From the NCBI RefSeq assembly GCF_016802725.1, contig NC_052671.1, positions 19,923,231-19,987,230 on the forward strand: a stretch of 64,000 nt of DNA, in the 5' to 3' direction. The position numbers were made by a program, and so were the translations under genes. Source of the stretch: Solenopsis invicta (lineage: Eukaryota; Arthropoda; Insecta; Hymenoptera; Formicidae). Shown piece by piece: positions 11,601 to 24,800 of this stretch (the first letter of the stretch is position 1; every line of letters begins with the position of its first letter). Below the pieces are notes generated by a model. The model was not told the DNA's origin. It was given only the letters and a program-made list of their open reading frames with translations, and made no database searches.

Positions 11601-13850
11601 ATCATATCACAAATTTACGATCCGTTGGGTTTGATTAACCCGGTGATTGTTCAAGCAAAGATTCTAATGCAACAAATATGGCAATGCAAGGTCGGTTGGG
11701 ATGAGTCTCTGCCGGAGAACCTGCACACCACGTGGAAGAAATATTGTCAACAGCTACATAAACTGGAAGAAATTAGCATTCCGAGAGGAATCATTGCGAC
11801 GAGTTCGACAAAAATTGAAATCCATGGATTTTGCGATGCCTCGGAAAAAGCATATGGAGCTTGTCTGTATTTAAGGTCAACTAATAACGAAAATCAACGA
11901 ACATGTCAGTTAATCTGTGCAAAGTCGCGTGTAGCGCCAATTAAGAAAATCAGTTTGCCACGTTTAGAATTATGTGGAGCGTTGCTGTTGAGCAGATTGA
12001 TGGAGAAGGTAATCAATGCACTCACCTGGCAAGTAGAAGAGAAACATTACTGGTGCGATTCGACAGTGACTTTAGCCTGGATCAAGGGAGAACCGTCTAG
12101 ATGGAAAACCTTCGTGGCCCATAGGGTCACTGAAATACAAAAGACCTCTACCGAAATACAATGGCATCATATTAGATCTGAAGAGAATCCGGCTGATATG
12201 TTATCCAGGGGAGTCGAACCGGAGAAGTTAAATTTTAAAAGTCGGTGGTGGAAAGGCCCAGAGTGGCTAGAAAATGAGACCGTTTATTATCCGCTAGAGT
12301 CATCATGGTTATCGGAGATACCAGAAGGAAGAGTGATGTCTACGACGGTCAACGTGGAGCCCGGGTTGAGTGTTTGGACAAGGTATTCATCATTGAAGCG
12401 ATTGAAGCACGTTATCGCTTACTGCCTCAGATTCTCACACAATTGCCGGAAGGTTACAGACCGGTTGACGAGTTGGTTATCGGTCAAGGAATTAGAGGAA
12501 GCATTGAACATCATATTGAAGCAGCATCAAAAACAGCATTTTGCAAGAGAAATAGTCGATCTGCAATCGAGGCGCCAAATCTCAAGAAAAAGTCGATTAT
12601 TAGCGCTCAATCCGTTCATGGATGATACGGGATTATTGCGTGTAGGCGGACGCTTGAAAAACGCTCCGGTGTCATATTCTCGAAAATTTCCCGTGGTGTT
12701 GGCGACTCGGAATCAACTAACCGATTTGATCATAAGAGATAATCATTTGAGAAGTTTGCACGCGGGCCCCGAAGCCCTTTTAAGCATAATCAGAGAACAA
12801 TATTGGATTATATCCGGTAGATCAGCTGTGCGGAGAGCCCTGCGCAGGTGCATCGTATGTTATAGATTTAATTGTAAGACGCCGAAAGAAATAATGGGAA
12901 ACTTACCGGTTCACAGAGTGAGCCCGGGTAGAGCATTCTTAAATGTAGGTGTAGATTTCGGTGGGCCATTTAACATTAAGATATCGCGTAATAAATCAGC
13001 CAAGGCATATATTTGTCTGTTCGTGTGTTTTGCAACTCGCGCCATTCATTTGGAATTGGTTAGTGATCTAAGTACGGCGGCATTTCTCAACTCGTTAAGA
13101 CGTTTCATTGCAAGGCGCGGTAAATGTTTGAATATTTATTCGGACAATGGAACGAATTTTGTAGGAGCGAATAATGCGTTACAAAGATTGAGAGAGTTGC
13201 TGAGGGATCAAAATCATCAAAAACAAGTAGATACATTCGCGACAGAACAGTCAATTCAATGGCATTTTTTACCGCCTTACGCTCCCCATATGGGAGGCTT
13301 GTGGGAGGCGGGTATAAAATCCGTTAAGACACGTTTGCAAAAGGTGTTGGGAGAGGCGCTCCTTACATTCGAGGAATTCTACACGCTTTTGACAGAAATC
13401 GAAGCATGTTTGAATTCTAGGCCAATAACTTCCATGTCAAATGATCCTTCAGATCTCGCGGTTTTGACCCCCGGACATTTTTTGATCGGGGAATCGTTAA
13501 ACGCGATTCCGCAGATTGAGCTGACGGAAGTACCAACGAATAGATTGACCCGCTATCAATTACTTATTAAATTGCATCAACATTTTTGGACTCGTTGGAG
13601 CCAAGAATATTTATCGCAATTACAATCAAAGTCTAAATGGAGGAGCGCTACCTCTGATCAGGAAAGGATAAAACCTAACGATTTGGTGATTTTGAAGGAA
13701 AATCAGCCACCTCTTAAATGGAAACTAGGGCGTATTTTAGAAGTGCATCCCGACAAGGAAGGCCATGTTCGAATTGTAATTGTAAAAACGGAGAATGATA
13801 TTGTAAAAAGACCGTTATCAAAAATTTGTGTCCTTCCTAAATCGGATTAG
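8667..13850 (+). pseudogene. gag-pol: BEL/Pao gag-pol polyprotein, one internal stop
   Basis: One frame runs from ATG 8667 to TAG 13850 with a single in-frame TAG at 11517-11519, so it reads as 950 + 776 codons. Domains in order: DUF1759-type Gag (LPTLELPKFDG, about residue 128); Cys/His zinc-knuckle region (about 336-396: CVICHGDH, CFNCLRRDH, CRQCGLKH); A17 protease (FLDSGAQVNII, about 470); reverse transcriptase (RLRVVFDASC about 759; catalytic YMDD about 882). After the stop come RNase H (IHGFCDASEKAYGACLY), the H2C2 zinc domain (HAG...CIVC), the integrase core (VGVDFGGPF, YSDNGTNFVG, GGLWEAGIKSVK) and DUF5641 (GRILEVHPDKEG). The stop lies between the polymerase fingers/palm and RNase H, so full-length Pol is lost unless the stop is read through. 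No env frame follows. Confidence 0.93.
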
Positions 13851-13939
13851 TAATAAAATAGCGCTGTACAAGGATATCGGACACATCACATTTTAGTGAG
13901 ACATACAATTGTGTGCCAAGGACAAGGTTGAAAACTGTA

Positions 13940-13957
13940 TTTTCAAGGCGGGCGAGA
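13940..13957 (+). promoter_or_regulatory. Purine-rich tract before the BEL/Pao 3' LTR
   Basis: AAGGCGGGCGAGA ends directly at the TG of the 3' LTR, the expected place of the plus-strand primer. Confidence 0.6.
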
Positions 13958-14375
13958 TGTTTAGGAGTTACCGAAATTGTGAGCCTAACGTGATCGTGGG
14001 CCCGACGTCTAATAGGTACGTCTCCCGAAAGGAGGGGGAACGTAAGAGCTCGCGCTACCGGCGAGAAGGAGTCGTGAAAAGATAGTCGTAGACAACGCAC
14101 GAGAGTCCTGCTCTAATTTTAAGTGAAATTGTATTAACATGACGCGAGCGACAAGCTGTTAGAAAATGAGAGTGTTGGAATAAACTTATAAGACTTGTCA
14201 TCATGGTGCATCATTCATTAAAACGGAGGAAATTGGAGCTCCCACGTCCGGATTCGTAATTTTAAAATAATTCGCCTTGTAAGAAGGTTCGACCCAATAG
14301 CAGCGCGTGGAACTTTCGACGGCACGGCGTGATCGCTGGGCGAGAGAGAGAGAAACGCCCGGACGAGAACATACA
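13958..14375 (+). repeat. 3' LTR of the BEL/Pao element
   Basis: 418 bp, the same length as the 5' LTR and identical apart from two substitutions. It is followed by the GTTAT duplication and then satellite sequence (GTTATCTATGCG). Confidence 0.95.
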
Positions 14376-17300
14376 GTTATCTATGCGTTATCTCACATAT
14401 ATTACGTTAAAAAGCATTGAACAAGCGTTGATCTGCAGTAAAAAAAAAAGATATTTTGTTATTCAACGTGCATATTAAATTAAACGTTTTCTATGCAATA
14501 GTTAACGTTCATTACGTTAATAAGCATTGAACAAGCGTTGATTTGCAGTAATAACCATTATATTGCGTTCCTCAACGCGCATTTATTAATGAAACGTTCT
14601 TTATGCGATACTTTACTTGTATTATGTTAAAAAGCATTAAACAAGCGTTGATTTGCAGTAAAAACCACAATATTGCGTTATTTAAGGCGCATTTCAAATT
14701 AAACGTTCTCTATGCGAGATCTCACGTGTATTACGTTTATAAGCATTGAACAAGAGAGTTATTCAGCAGTAATAAACTAATTATTGTTTTCTTCAACGCG
14801 CAATTCAAATGAAACGTTCTTTATGCGATATTTCACTTGTATTATGTGAAAAAGCAGTGAACAAGCGTTGATCAGAGTTAAAAACTAATAAATTGCGTTC
14901 TTCAATGCACATTTTAAATGAAACGTGCTCTATGCGATATTTCACTTGAATCATGTATAGTAAAAAGCAATGAACAAGCGTCGATCAACAGTAAAAACCA
15001 AAATATTGCGTTATTCAACGCGCATTTCATGAAACGTTTTTTATGCGATATTTCACTTGTATTATGTTAAAAAGCATAGAACAAACGTTAATCTGCAGTA
15101 ATAACCATAAAAAAGCGTTTTTTCACGCGCGTTTTTTAATAACACGTTCTCTATATTTTACTTTAATAAAACGTTCTCTATATTTTACTTGTATTACGTT
15201 AAAAAGCATTAAAAAAGGGTTGATTTGCAGTAAAAACCACAATATTGCGATATTTAAAATGCATTTCAAATTAAATGTTCTCTATGCAATATCTCACGTG
15301 TATTACGTTAATAAGCATTGAACAAGCGTTGATCAGCATTTATAACTAAATTTTGCGTTTTTTAACGCGCATTTATTAATGAAACGTTCTCTATGCTATA
15401 TTTTACTTGTATTATGTTAAAAAGCATTAAACAAACGTTGATTTGCAGTAAAAACCAAAATATTGCGTTATTTAGCATTTCTAATTAAAAGTTCTCTATG
15501 CTATATCTTACGTGTATTACGTTAATAAGCATTGAACAAAAGTTGATCAGTAATGTTAACCAGAATATTGAGTTCTTTAACGCGCATTTTAAATAAAACG
15601 TTTTCTATGAAATATTTTACTTGTTTTACGTGAAAAAGCATTGAACAAGCGTTGATACGCTGTAAAATACAAAATATTGCGTTATTCAACGCGAATTTTG
15701 GATTAAACATTCTCTATGCGATACCTCAAGTGTATAACGTTAATAAGCATTGAACAAGCGTTGATCAGCAGTAATAACCAAAATATTGTGTATTTTAACG
15801 CGCATTTTAAAAGAAACGTTCTCTATGCGATATTTCATTTGAATTACGTAAAAAAGCATTAAACAAGCTTTGAGTAGCAGTAAAAACCAATAAATTGCCT
15901 TCTTCAAAGCGCATTTTAAATAAAACATTGTCTATGCGGTATTTCACTTGAATCATGTAAAAAGCATTGAACAAGCGTTAATCTGCATTAAAAACCAAAA
16001 TATTGCGTTATTAAACGCGAATTTGAAATAAAACGTTCTATAAGTAATATCTCACGTGTATTATGTTAAAAAGCATTGAACGATCGTTGATCTGCAGTAA
16101 AAACCAAAATATTGCGTTTTATACCGCGAATTAAATTGAAACTTTTTCAATGCGATATTTCATTTGTATTATTTTAAAAAGCGTTGAACAAGCGTTGAAC
16201 AACAGTAGGAACCAAAATAATGCTTTATTCAACGCGCATTTAAATGAAACGTTCTCTATACGATATCTCACGCGGTTTACGTTAAAAACCGTCAAACAAG
16301 CGTTGATCTGCATCAGAAACGAAATTCTTGTCGTTCTTCAGCGCGCTAGGCGCATGAAAAATTATCTATGCGATAGCTCAGGCGGTTTAATTTAAAAACG
16401 GACAAACAAGTGTTGATCTGCCTCAGAAACGAAACTATTAAATTTCCCACCGAGAATTGCACATGAATCGTTATCTATGCGATATATCACGTGTTTTACG
16501 TTAAAACGCGTCGAACAAGCGTTGATCTGCATTAGAAACGAAATTATTGTCATTTTTCAGCGCGCTAGTCAAATGAAACTTTGTCTATGCGATATCTCAC
16601 GCGGTTTACGTTAGAAAACGTCGAACATGAGTTGATATGCATCAGAAACGAAACTATTGAAGTTTCCAGCGCGAACTGCAAATGAATCGTTTTCCATGCC
16701 ATATCTCACGTGTTTTACGTTAAAACTCGTCAAACAAGTGTTGATCTGCATTAAAAACAAAACTCTTCTTGTTCTTCTGCGCGCTAGACGCATGAAAAAT
16801 TATCTGTGGGATATTTCACGCTGCTTAAGTTAAAAACCGTCGAACAAGTATTGTTCTGAATCAGAAACAAAACTATTAAAGTTCCCAGCGAGAATTGCAA
16901 ATGAATTGTTATCTATACGATATCTCACGTGTTTTACGTTAAAAAGCGTCGAACAATTGTTAATCTGCATTAAAAACAAAACAACTGTCGTTCTTCAGCG
17001 TCAGCCAAAAGAAACGTTGTCTATGCGATATTTCACGCGGTTTACGTTAAAAACCGACGAACATGCGTTCATCTGCATTAGAAACGAAACTATTGTCGTT
17101 TTTCGGCGCGCTACACAAACGAAACGTTATCTTTGCGATATCTCACGCGTTTTACGTTAGAGATCGTCGAACAAGCGTTGATCTGCATCAGAAACGAATG
17201 TATTATATTTCTCAGCGCGAATTGCAAATGAATCGTTATCTGTGAGATTTTTCACGTGTTTTACATTAAAAGGCGTAGAACAAATGGTAATCTGCATTAG

Positions 17301-18185
17301 AAACAAAACTATTGTCGTTCTTCAGCGCGCTAGACAAGTGAAACTTTGTCCATGCGATATCTCACGCGTTTTTCGTTAAAAACCGTCAAACAAGCGTTGA
17401 CCTGCATCAGAAATGAATCTATTGAAGTTCCCAGTGCGATTGCAAATGAATCATTACCTGTGCGATATCTCACGTGTTTTACGTTAAAACGCGTCGAACA
17501 AGTGTTGATCTGCATTAGAAACGAAATTAATGTCATTTTTCAGCGCGTTAGTCAAATGAAACTTTGTCTATGCGATATCTCACGCCGTTTAAGTTAAAAA
17601 CCGTCGAACAAGTGTTGATCTGCATCAGAAACGAAACTATTGATGTTCCCAGCGCGAACTGCAATGAATCGTTATCTATGCAATATCTCACGTGTTTCAC
17701 GTTAAAACGCGTCGAACAAACGTTGATTTGCATTAGAAAGAAAGTTGTTGTCGTTCTTCAGCGAGCTACAACTGAAACGTTATCTGTGCGATATCTTACG
17801 CGGTTTACGTTTAAAACCGTTGAACAAGCATTGATCTGCATCAGAAACGAAAGTATTATATTTCTCAGCGCGAATTGCAAATGAATCGTTATCTGTGCGA
17901 TTTTCTACGTGTTTTACTTTAAAACGTGTCGAACAAATGTTAATCTGCTTTAGAAACAAAACAACTGTTTTTTCTTTAGCGCGCTGGACAAATGAAACGT
18001 TGTCTATGCGATATTTGTCGCGATTTTCGTTAAAAACCGTCGAACAAGCGTTGACATCTGCATTAGAAACAAATCTATTGGTGTTCTACAACGCGCTAGA
18101 CAAATGAAACATTTTCTATGCGATATCTCGTGTTTTACGTTAAAATGCGTCGAACAGAAGTTGTTCCGCAGAAATAAAACTATTT
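14376..18185 (+). repeat. 109-bp satellite, forward orientation, two subfamilies
   Basis: From 14376 to about 16100 the monomers are of the kind with AAAACCAAAATATTGCG, then TTCAACGCGCATTT. From about 16250 on they change to a form with CTGCATCAGAAACGAAACT and GCGCGAATTGCAAATGAATC alternating with a GCGCGCTAGACAAATGAAAC form, a two-monomer pattern of roughly 218 bp. Short ORFs in this block are read-through of the repeat. Confidence 0.9.
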
Positions 18186-18557
18186 TCAAATTACAAATAT
18201 GTTATTGGACCGATAGTGTAACAACACAATAATAGTAAGATAGCCTTCATTGGTCGTAGCTTGGTCTTAGTGCTTTTTCTTTTATTTATGTGATTTTATA
18301 TACTTCTCCGAACTCAACCAGAATGTGCGCCGAATTAATTTTTGGTCATAACACAGCATGTCGAGTAACAATTAGTAATATCACTATTTACATTAAATTA
18401 ATTTATTTAATATAATACTTGATGCTGATTTATGACCAAAAATTAATTCGGTGCACATTCTGGTTGAGTTCGGAGAAGTATATAAAATCACATAAATAAA
18501 AATAAAAGGATTAAGACCTAGCTACAACCGATGAAGTCTATCTTATTATTGTGTTGT
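18186..18557. mobile_element. MITE-like foldback element with about 130-bp inverted arms
   Basis: Left arm from about 18222 (CAACACAATAATAGTAAGAT) and right arm ending about 18556 (ATCTTATTATTGTGTTG) are inverted copies. They include CTCCGAACTCAACCAGAATG and its complement, so the arms pair over roughly 130 bp around a 70-90 nt loop. No coding sequence is present. TAA at 18219-18221 and 18557-18559 would suit a PIF/Harbinger MITE. However, the satellite itself breaks at 18185 and resumes with an 11-bp duplicated TAAAACTATTT, leaving 35 unexplained bases at the left. The exact ends are therefore uncertain. Confidence 0.75.
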
Positions 18558-19136
18558 AAAACTATTTCGTTCTTCAACGCGCTAAACAAATGAAAACTTA
18601 TCTATGCGATATTTTACACGGATTTACGTTAAAAAGCGTCGAACAAGCGTTGATTTATGTCTGAAACGAAACTATTGAAGTTCTCAGCGCGAATTGCAAA
18701 TGAATCGTTATTTATGCGGTATCTCATGTGATTTGCGTTAAAACACGTCGAACAAACGTTGATCTGCTTTAGAAACGAAAATATTGAAGTTCCCAACGCG
18801 CATTGCATATGAATCGTTATCTGTGCAATATCTCTCGTGTTTGACGTTAAAACGCATCAAAAAAGCTTTGATCTGCATTAGATACGAAACTATTGTCGTT
18901 CTTCAGCGCGCTAGAGGATTGATACATTATCTATGCGATATCTTACGCGGTTTACGTTAAAAACCGTCGAGCAAGCGTTGATTTGCGTTAGTAACAAAAC
19001 TATTGTTGTTCTTCAGCGCGCTAGACCAATGAATCTTTATCTATGAGATGTCTCTCGCGGTTTATGTTAAAAACTGTCCAACAAGCGTTGATCTGCATCA
19101 AGAACGAAATTATTGAAGTTCCCAGCGCGAATAGCA
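18558..19136 (+). repeat. 109-bp satellite, forward orientation
   Basis: About five monomers continue the alternating subfamilies after the foldback element and stop at an orientation switch at about 19136. Confidence 0.9.
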
Positions 19137-20721
19137 TACGTGAGATAACGCATAGAAAACGTTTCACTTCTAATGCACGTTAAAAAAGGCAATATTTTAG
19201 TTTTTACTGTTGATCAAGGCTTTTTTAAAGCATATTAACTTAATACGCATGAGTTATTTCATAGAGAACGTTTAATTTAAAATGCGCGTTGAATAACACA
19301 TTATTTTGATTTTTTCTGCAGATCAACGCTTGTTCAATGCTTTTTAACATAATACGAGTGAAATATCGCATAGATAACGTTTCATTTGTGTAGCGCTCTG
19401 AAAAATGACAATACTTTCGTTTTTAATGCTGATCAGCGCTTATTTGACGCGTTTTAACGTAGAAAACGCGAGATATCGCATAGATAAAGTTTTATTTGTG
19501 TAGTGCGTTGAAGAACGATTATAGTTTTGTTTCTAATGCAGATCAACTGATGTTTGTTTCGTTTTAACGTAAAATACGTGAAATATCGCATAGATAACGA
19601 TTCATTTGCAATTTGCGCTGAGAACTTCAATATTTTCGTTTCTGCTGCAGATCAACGCTTCTTCGACTGTTTTTAACGTAAACCGCTTGAGATATCGCAT
19701 AGATAACTATTAGTTTGCAATGCGCTCAGAGAACATTAATTGTTTTGCTTCTGATACAGATCAATGCATTTTCGACGGTTTCTTACGTAAAACGCGTGAG
19801 ATATCGCATAGATAACGTTTCAATTGTGTAGCGCTCTGAAGAACAACAATAATTTCTTTTTTAATGCAGATCAACGCTTGTTTGACGCGTTTTAACTTAA
19901 AAAACGTGAGATATCGCATAGATAACGATTCATTTGAAATTCGCGCTGAGAACTTCAATAGATTCATTTCTGATGCATATCAAAGCTTGTTCGACGGGTT
20001 TTAACGTAAAACACGTGAGATATGGCATAGATAACGATTTATTTGCAATTCGCGCTGGAAACTTTAATTGTTTTGTTTCTGATGCAGATTAACGCCTGTT
20101 CAATAATTTCTAACGTAAAACGCGTCAGATATTGCATAGATAACGATTCATTTGCAATTTGATCTGGGAACTTCAATACATTCGTTTCTGTGCAGATCAA
20201 CAATGGTTCGACGCGTTTTAACGTAAAACCCGTGAGATATGGCATAGGTAACGATTCATTTGCAATTCGCGCTGGGAACTTCTATAGTTTCGTTTCTGAA
20301 TCAGATCAACGCTTGTTCGACGCGTTGTACCGTAAAACACGTGAGATATCACATAGAAAACGATTCATTTGCAATTTGCGCTGGGTATTTCAATACATTC
20401 GTTTCAGATGCAGATCAACGCTTGTTCGACGCTTTTTAAAGGAAAACACGTGCGATGTCGCATAGATAACGATTCATTTGCAATTCGCGCAGCGAACTTC
20501 AATAGTTTTGTTTCTGAAGCAGATCAACTCTTATTCGACGCATTTTAACGTATACACGTGAGATATCGCATAGATAACGATTCATTAGAATTCGCTCGGG
20601 GTACTTCAATACATGCGTTTCTGGTGCAGATCAACACTTGTTCGACGCGTTTTAACGTAAAACACGTGAGATATCGCATAGATAACGATTTATTTGCAAT
20701 TTTCTCTTTGAACTTCAATAG
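19137..20721 (-). repeat. 109-bp satellite, reverse orientation
   Basis: At about 19136 the array flips: GCGCGAATAGCA runs straight into TACGTGAGATAACGCATAG, the complement of the usual order. Reverse monomers continue to 20721, where a Gypsy element is inserted. Confidence 0.9.
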
Positions 20722-21238
20722 TGTAGGATGTTAAAATGGTAGCTAAGAAAAGAGAGTGAGAATGAGATTATGAGAGTGTGAGGGAGAGAGAATGAGTGAG
20801 AGAGAGAATGAGTGAGAGAGATTCGAAAACGAGTTGCGGCGTTACTTTCGGTGCGATACGCCGTATCCGACAGAGGAAATCGGCAGCGCTTTCGGAGCGC
20901 GACTCGGCGTTTGGTAAAAAGGTCCGGCGTCATTAAGTGTAGATTATTGGAATAGATTGAAACAGTGGACAATGTCGTTTGAGTGACATGAAGTGCGAAA
21001 TTAGCGGTGTTCGGCGCCGTTTGGTAGCGGCGCGGCGCTTTAGAGATTTTTGAAAAGTGTACACGTGTGTGAATGTGTGTTTGTGTAAATGTGTGTGCCT
21101 GTGTGTGTCCGTGTGAGGGATATAAGAAGCTGTGCGAGAGCCCGAGGTCCAGAGAGTAACGATTCTGCGAGTCAAGAGAGCGTTCTGTAGACGCTCAACG
21201 AATATTATACTTATTTTCTAAAAGCCTAATTGATCCCA
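20722..21238 (+). repeat. 5' LTR of the SAP-Gag Gypsy element
   Basis: Starts TGTAGGATGTTAAAATGG and ends AATTGATCCCA. It contains a GA-rich (GAGAGAGAATGAGTGAGAG) stretch and a GTGTGTGTG-rich stretch near 21060-21120. Confidence 0.9.
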
Positions 21239-21247
21239 CTTACACTT

Positions 21248-21265
21248 TGGGGGCTCGTCCGGGAT
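21248..21265 (+). promoter_or_regulatory. Primer-binding site, tRNA-Pro
   Basis: TGGGGGCTCGTCCGGGAT, 9 nt after the LTR, is the classic 18-nt site complementary to the 3' end of tRNA-Pro, identical as I recall it to the site used by murine leukaemia virus. Confidence 0.9.
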
Positions 21266-21351
21266 CAGGCTAGTTAGATCCGTAGTATAACCAGTTCCGT
21301 GAGTGTCGAGTGTCGAGTTTTGAGTTTATTGTGAACCTGAAGAGACGAGCA

Positions 21352-21660
21352 ATGAGTACCAAATACGCGAACGATCTGACGGTGGCAGAGCTGAAAGAGA
21401 GACTGAGAGAGTTGGGACTATCTAATTCCGGTACTAAGAGCGATTTAATAAAGCGTTTAGACGAGTCAGCTCCTTCCGGCTCCTTTGGACCGAGATGCAA
21501 CCAGAGGATCAGGCGACGGGGAGCATGGAAGAAGCCGGTAACACAGGAGCGAATGAGAGAAGTACAGGAAACGAGACATCATCAGAGCATCACTCCAGAG
21601 ACCCGCGCGTAATCGAGATGGAGCTGGATATCTTGAAACGCGAAATCGAGATGCTGAAGA
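21352..21660 (+). pseudogene. gag: Gag N-terminus with a SAP domain
   Basis: The frame from ATG 21352 begins with LTVAELKERLRELGL followed by SNSGTKSDLIKRL, a textbook SAP motif (DNA-binding helix-extended-helix of SAF-A/B, Acinus and PIAS proteins) at residues about 8-40. It runs to a TAA at 21612. The following coiled-coil-like piece (MELDILKREIEMLKT, 21618-21665) lies in another frame and ends in a stop, so Gag is frameshifted. A SAP domain in Gag could tether the particle or integration complex to chromatin; that is inference. Confidence 0.7.
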
Positions 21661-21808
21661 CTTAATCGCGGGCATCCGCTCATGTATCAGATGCGCATTA
21701 CGCATCGAATACGGAGATCAGGTCGACGCAACCTAGAGCAAACATGAGTGCCATAGCCGAGCTTCTCGCTACGTTCGACGGTACGACGGGCAATTTTGAC
21801 ATCTGAAA

Positions 21809-24800
21809 ATGCTGAGGCGGACCTACCGATTAGACAACGAACACACGAGGATACTGATCGGGATGCGGCTGAAAAGGAAGGCGCTAGAGTGGCTGCATTC
21901 CAAGGCCGAATTCATGGAGATATCCTTAGAGGCATTGCTACACGAGCTCAGAACCATGTTCGATCATCGACCGAGCAGAGTGGCACTACGTAAAAAGTTC
22001 GAGGAGCGTGTGTGGAGGAAAGGTGAGACCTTCGTCGATTACATGCACCAAAAGGTCATCTTGGGGAATCGCCTGCCGTTTGACGAAGAGGAACTCGTCG
22101 AATATATCATTGATGGCATCTCTGACCGCGGGCTGAGGAATCAGGCGCGAATCGGCAGCCTCAACTCAAGAGCCGCACTGATGGAGAGATTTGAGCGGAT
22201 AACGCTCTGGAACAAAAGGCATCCGGGGCACGGCGAGGAGAAGTCACAGTTTCGAGCGAAGGCGGAGAAGAGTGGCGAGAGCGGAAAGAGCGAGCAGAAG
22301 AAGACGACGCCTAGTGTGAAGAAGAATTGTTTTAACTGCGGCCTGCCCGATCACTTCGGTAAAGACTGCCCAACGAAGGAGAACGGATCGAAGTGCTTTA
22401 AATGCGATGAGCGTGGGCACATTGCGACGAAATGTTCCGAGAAGCGAGCGGAGGTAAAAGACAGTTACGTCGCAACGCAGGTAACGCAAACGAAATGTAA
22501 AAAAGAGGTTTCGGTAAACGGTTGTAACATTGTCGCGTTAATTGATACTGGGAGCGATCTATGTTTAATGCGTGCGGATCATCATTCCGACATAGGATCT
22601 CCGTCGTTAGAATACCGAGAGACGCGATTTCGCGGCGTAGGGTTAAAGGAAAACGTAGCGTTAGGAGAATTCCGTGCGGAATTAGCTGTCGACGGGCATT
22701 CTTATCCTATTTTAATTCGAGTCGTTGCAAATGATATGATTAGTCATAAATTATTAATCGGTGCAGATTTTTTGAATACAGTCGACTTACACATAAAAAA
22801 CGGTAATGTGTCGATTAATCCCGTGGAAAATTTGATAGCGAAAGATCAAACGCTTCCCGAGATCTTTCAAATAGATCTCGAACGCAAAGAGACCGACGAA
22901 GTAGATCTGTCACATATTTTGAGTAACGAGCGTCGAGCGGTTATTGAGAATATTATAAACAATTACAAACCAAATAAGACTAAAGAAACTAGTGTTAAAA
23001 TGTCAATTATCTTAAAAGATGAAGAGCCGGTATATCAGAGAGCCCGTCGATTGCCCGCAGTGGAAAAAGAAGAAGTGCACGGCATCATTTCCGAGTGGAT
23101 TCGAGATGGCATTGCGCAACCATTGCTATCCGACTACGCGAGTCCGATAGTTTTAGTGGAAAAGAAAGACGGGAGCGCTCGATTGTGTGTGGACTATCGC
23201 CAGCTTAATAAAAAAATCGTGCACGATAGATATCCGCTTCCGTTAATAGAAGACCAGGTAGATTTCTTGCAAGGCATGATATATTTCAGCACGTTGAATC
23301 TGGAGAACAGTTTTTTTTCACGTCCCGATAGAAAAGGACAGTCGAAAGTATACGGCTTTTATAGTGCCAGACGGGCACTATGAACTTTTGAAAGTCCCGT
23401 TCGGACTTTGCAATTCGCCGTCGGTTTTTCAGCGATTCATTAACACCATTTTTAAAGACGCGATACGTGACCGGCTAGTGCTAACTTACCTCGATGATCT
23501 CATAATTCCGTCTGTCGATGAAAATACAGGAATTAAAAATTTTGAGATCGTGTTAAAAATTGCGAGCGAGGCAGGACTCAAAATTAATTGACGCAAGTGT
23601 CGTTTTTTACAGACTAAGATAGAGTTTCTTGGCCACGTAATAGAGATCAGTCAAGTATACCCGTCGGTACGTAAAATTGACGCGGTGCGTAAATTTCCAG
23701 AGCCAAGCAACGTGAAGCAAATTCAGAGTTTTCTCGGGCTGAGCGGCTACTTTAGAAAATTCGTGCCAAAATATTCAATTATTGCGCGCCCTTTAACTAA
23801 TTTATTGAAGGCAAACGCGAAGTTCCGTTTCGAGGAAGAAGAGAAAGGGGCATTTCTTAATTTAAAAAATATTTTATGTGACAAGCCCGTATTACGAATA
23901 TATAAAGCAAATGAGGAGACCGAACTGCATACGGATGCGTCAATCGACGGATACGACGCGATCCTATTACAAAAGAGCGACGAAGATGGTGCGTTCCATC
24001 CAGTCTATTATTCGAGTAGCAAAACTTCGCCCGCCAAGCGGCGTTACACGAGCTACGAGTTGGAGGTGCTCTCCATTGTTCGAGCCCTAACGAAATTCCG
24101 CGTATATTTGTTGGGCATCCATTTTAAAATAATGACCGACTGCCGAGCGTTCGCGCTTACTATGAATAAGAAAGACTTGTGCGTACGTGTGCCCCCCTGG
24201 GCACGGCTTTTAGAAGAATTCGACTATGTTATTGAGCACAGGCCCAGTAAGAGCATGGTCCACGTGGACGCGTTAAGTCATAATCCGATTCCGAGTTGCA
24301 TGACTATAGATATATGCGATAGCCTGTCAGTGCGATTCAGGCAAGCACAGCAGGACAACGGCGACGTCAAAAAGATATTCGACGCGGTGGAAAAGGGAGA
24401 TCACGATGATTACATCATTAGAAACAATTTGTTATTTAAAAAACGCGACGGTGGTATTCTATTAGTTGTTCCTAAATCTATGCGTACGCAGATAATTAAA
24501 CGTACGCACGAGCAGGGCCATTTTTCGGTGGCAAAGACGGAGGCATTATTGCGTAGAGAATATTTCATACCGAGCGCGAGATCGAAGATCGAAAAAATTA
24601 TACAAAATTGCGTGACTTGTATCCTAGCCGGAAAAAAGCAGGGCAAGCAAGAGGGCTATTTAAATATGATCGATAAGGAGGAATTGCCGCTAGATACATT
24701 CCATGTTGATCACTTAGGGCCGTTGCCGACTACAAAAAAAATTACAAGTACATCTTCGCGATAGTCGATGCTTTCACAAAATTCGTGTGGTTTTACGCAA

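Larger units (their letters stand above)
7518..14375 (+). mobile_element. BEL/Pao LTR retrotransposon, nearly intact
   Basis: The whole element can be delimited from the sequence. LTRs lie at 7518-7935 and 13958-14375, with a GTTAT target duplication on both sides (7513-7517 and 14376-14380). A tRNA-Tyr primer-binding site, one long gag-pol frame and a purine-rich tract before the 3' LTR are all present. The LTRs differ at only two positions that I can see, so the insertion is recent. The host site is the 109-bp satellite. The only coding damage found is one in-frame TAG in pol at 11517. Confidence 0.95.

Noticed and set aside
15043..18107. Many 60-106 aa ORFs on both strands with recurring words such as RYLTCFTLK or FNVKHVRYRI
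   Set aside because: They are translations of the 109-bp satellite; 109 is not a multiple of three, so frames drift and no gene is implied.
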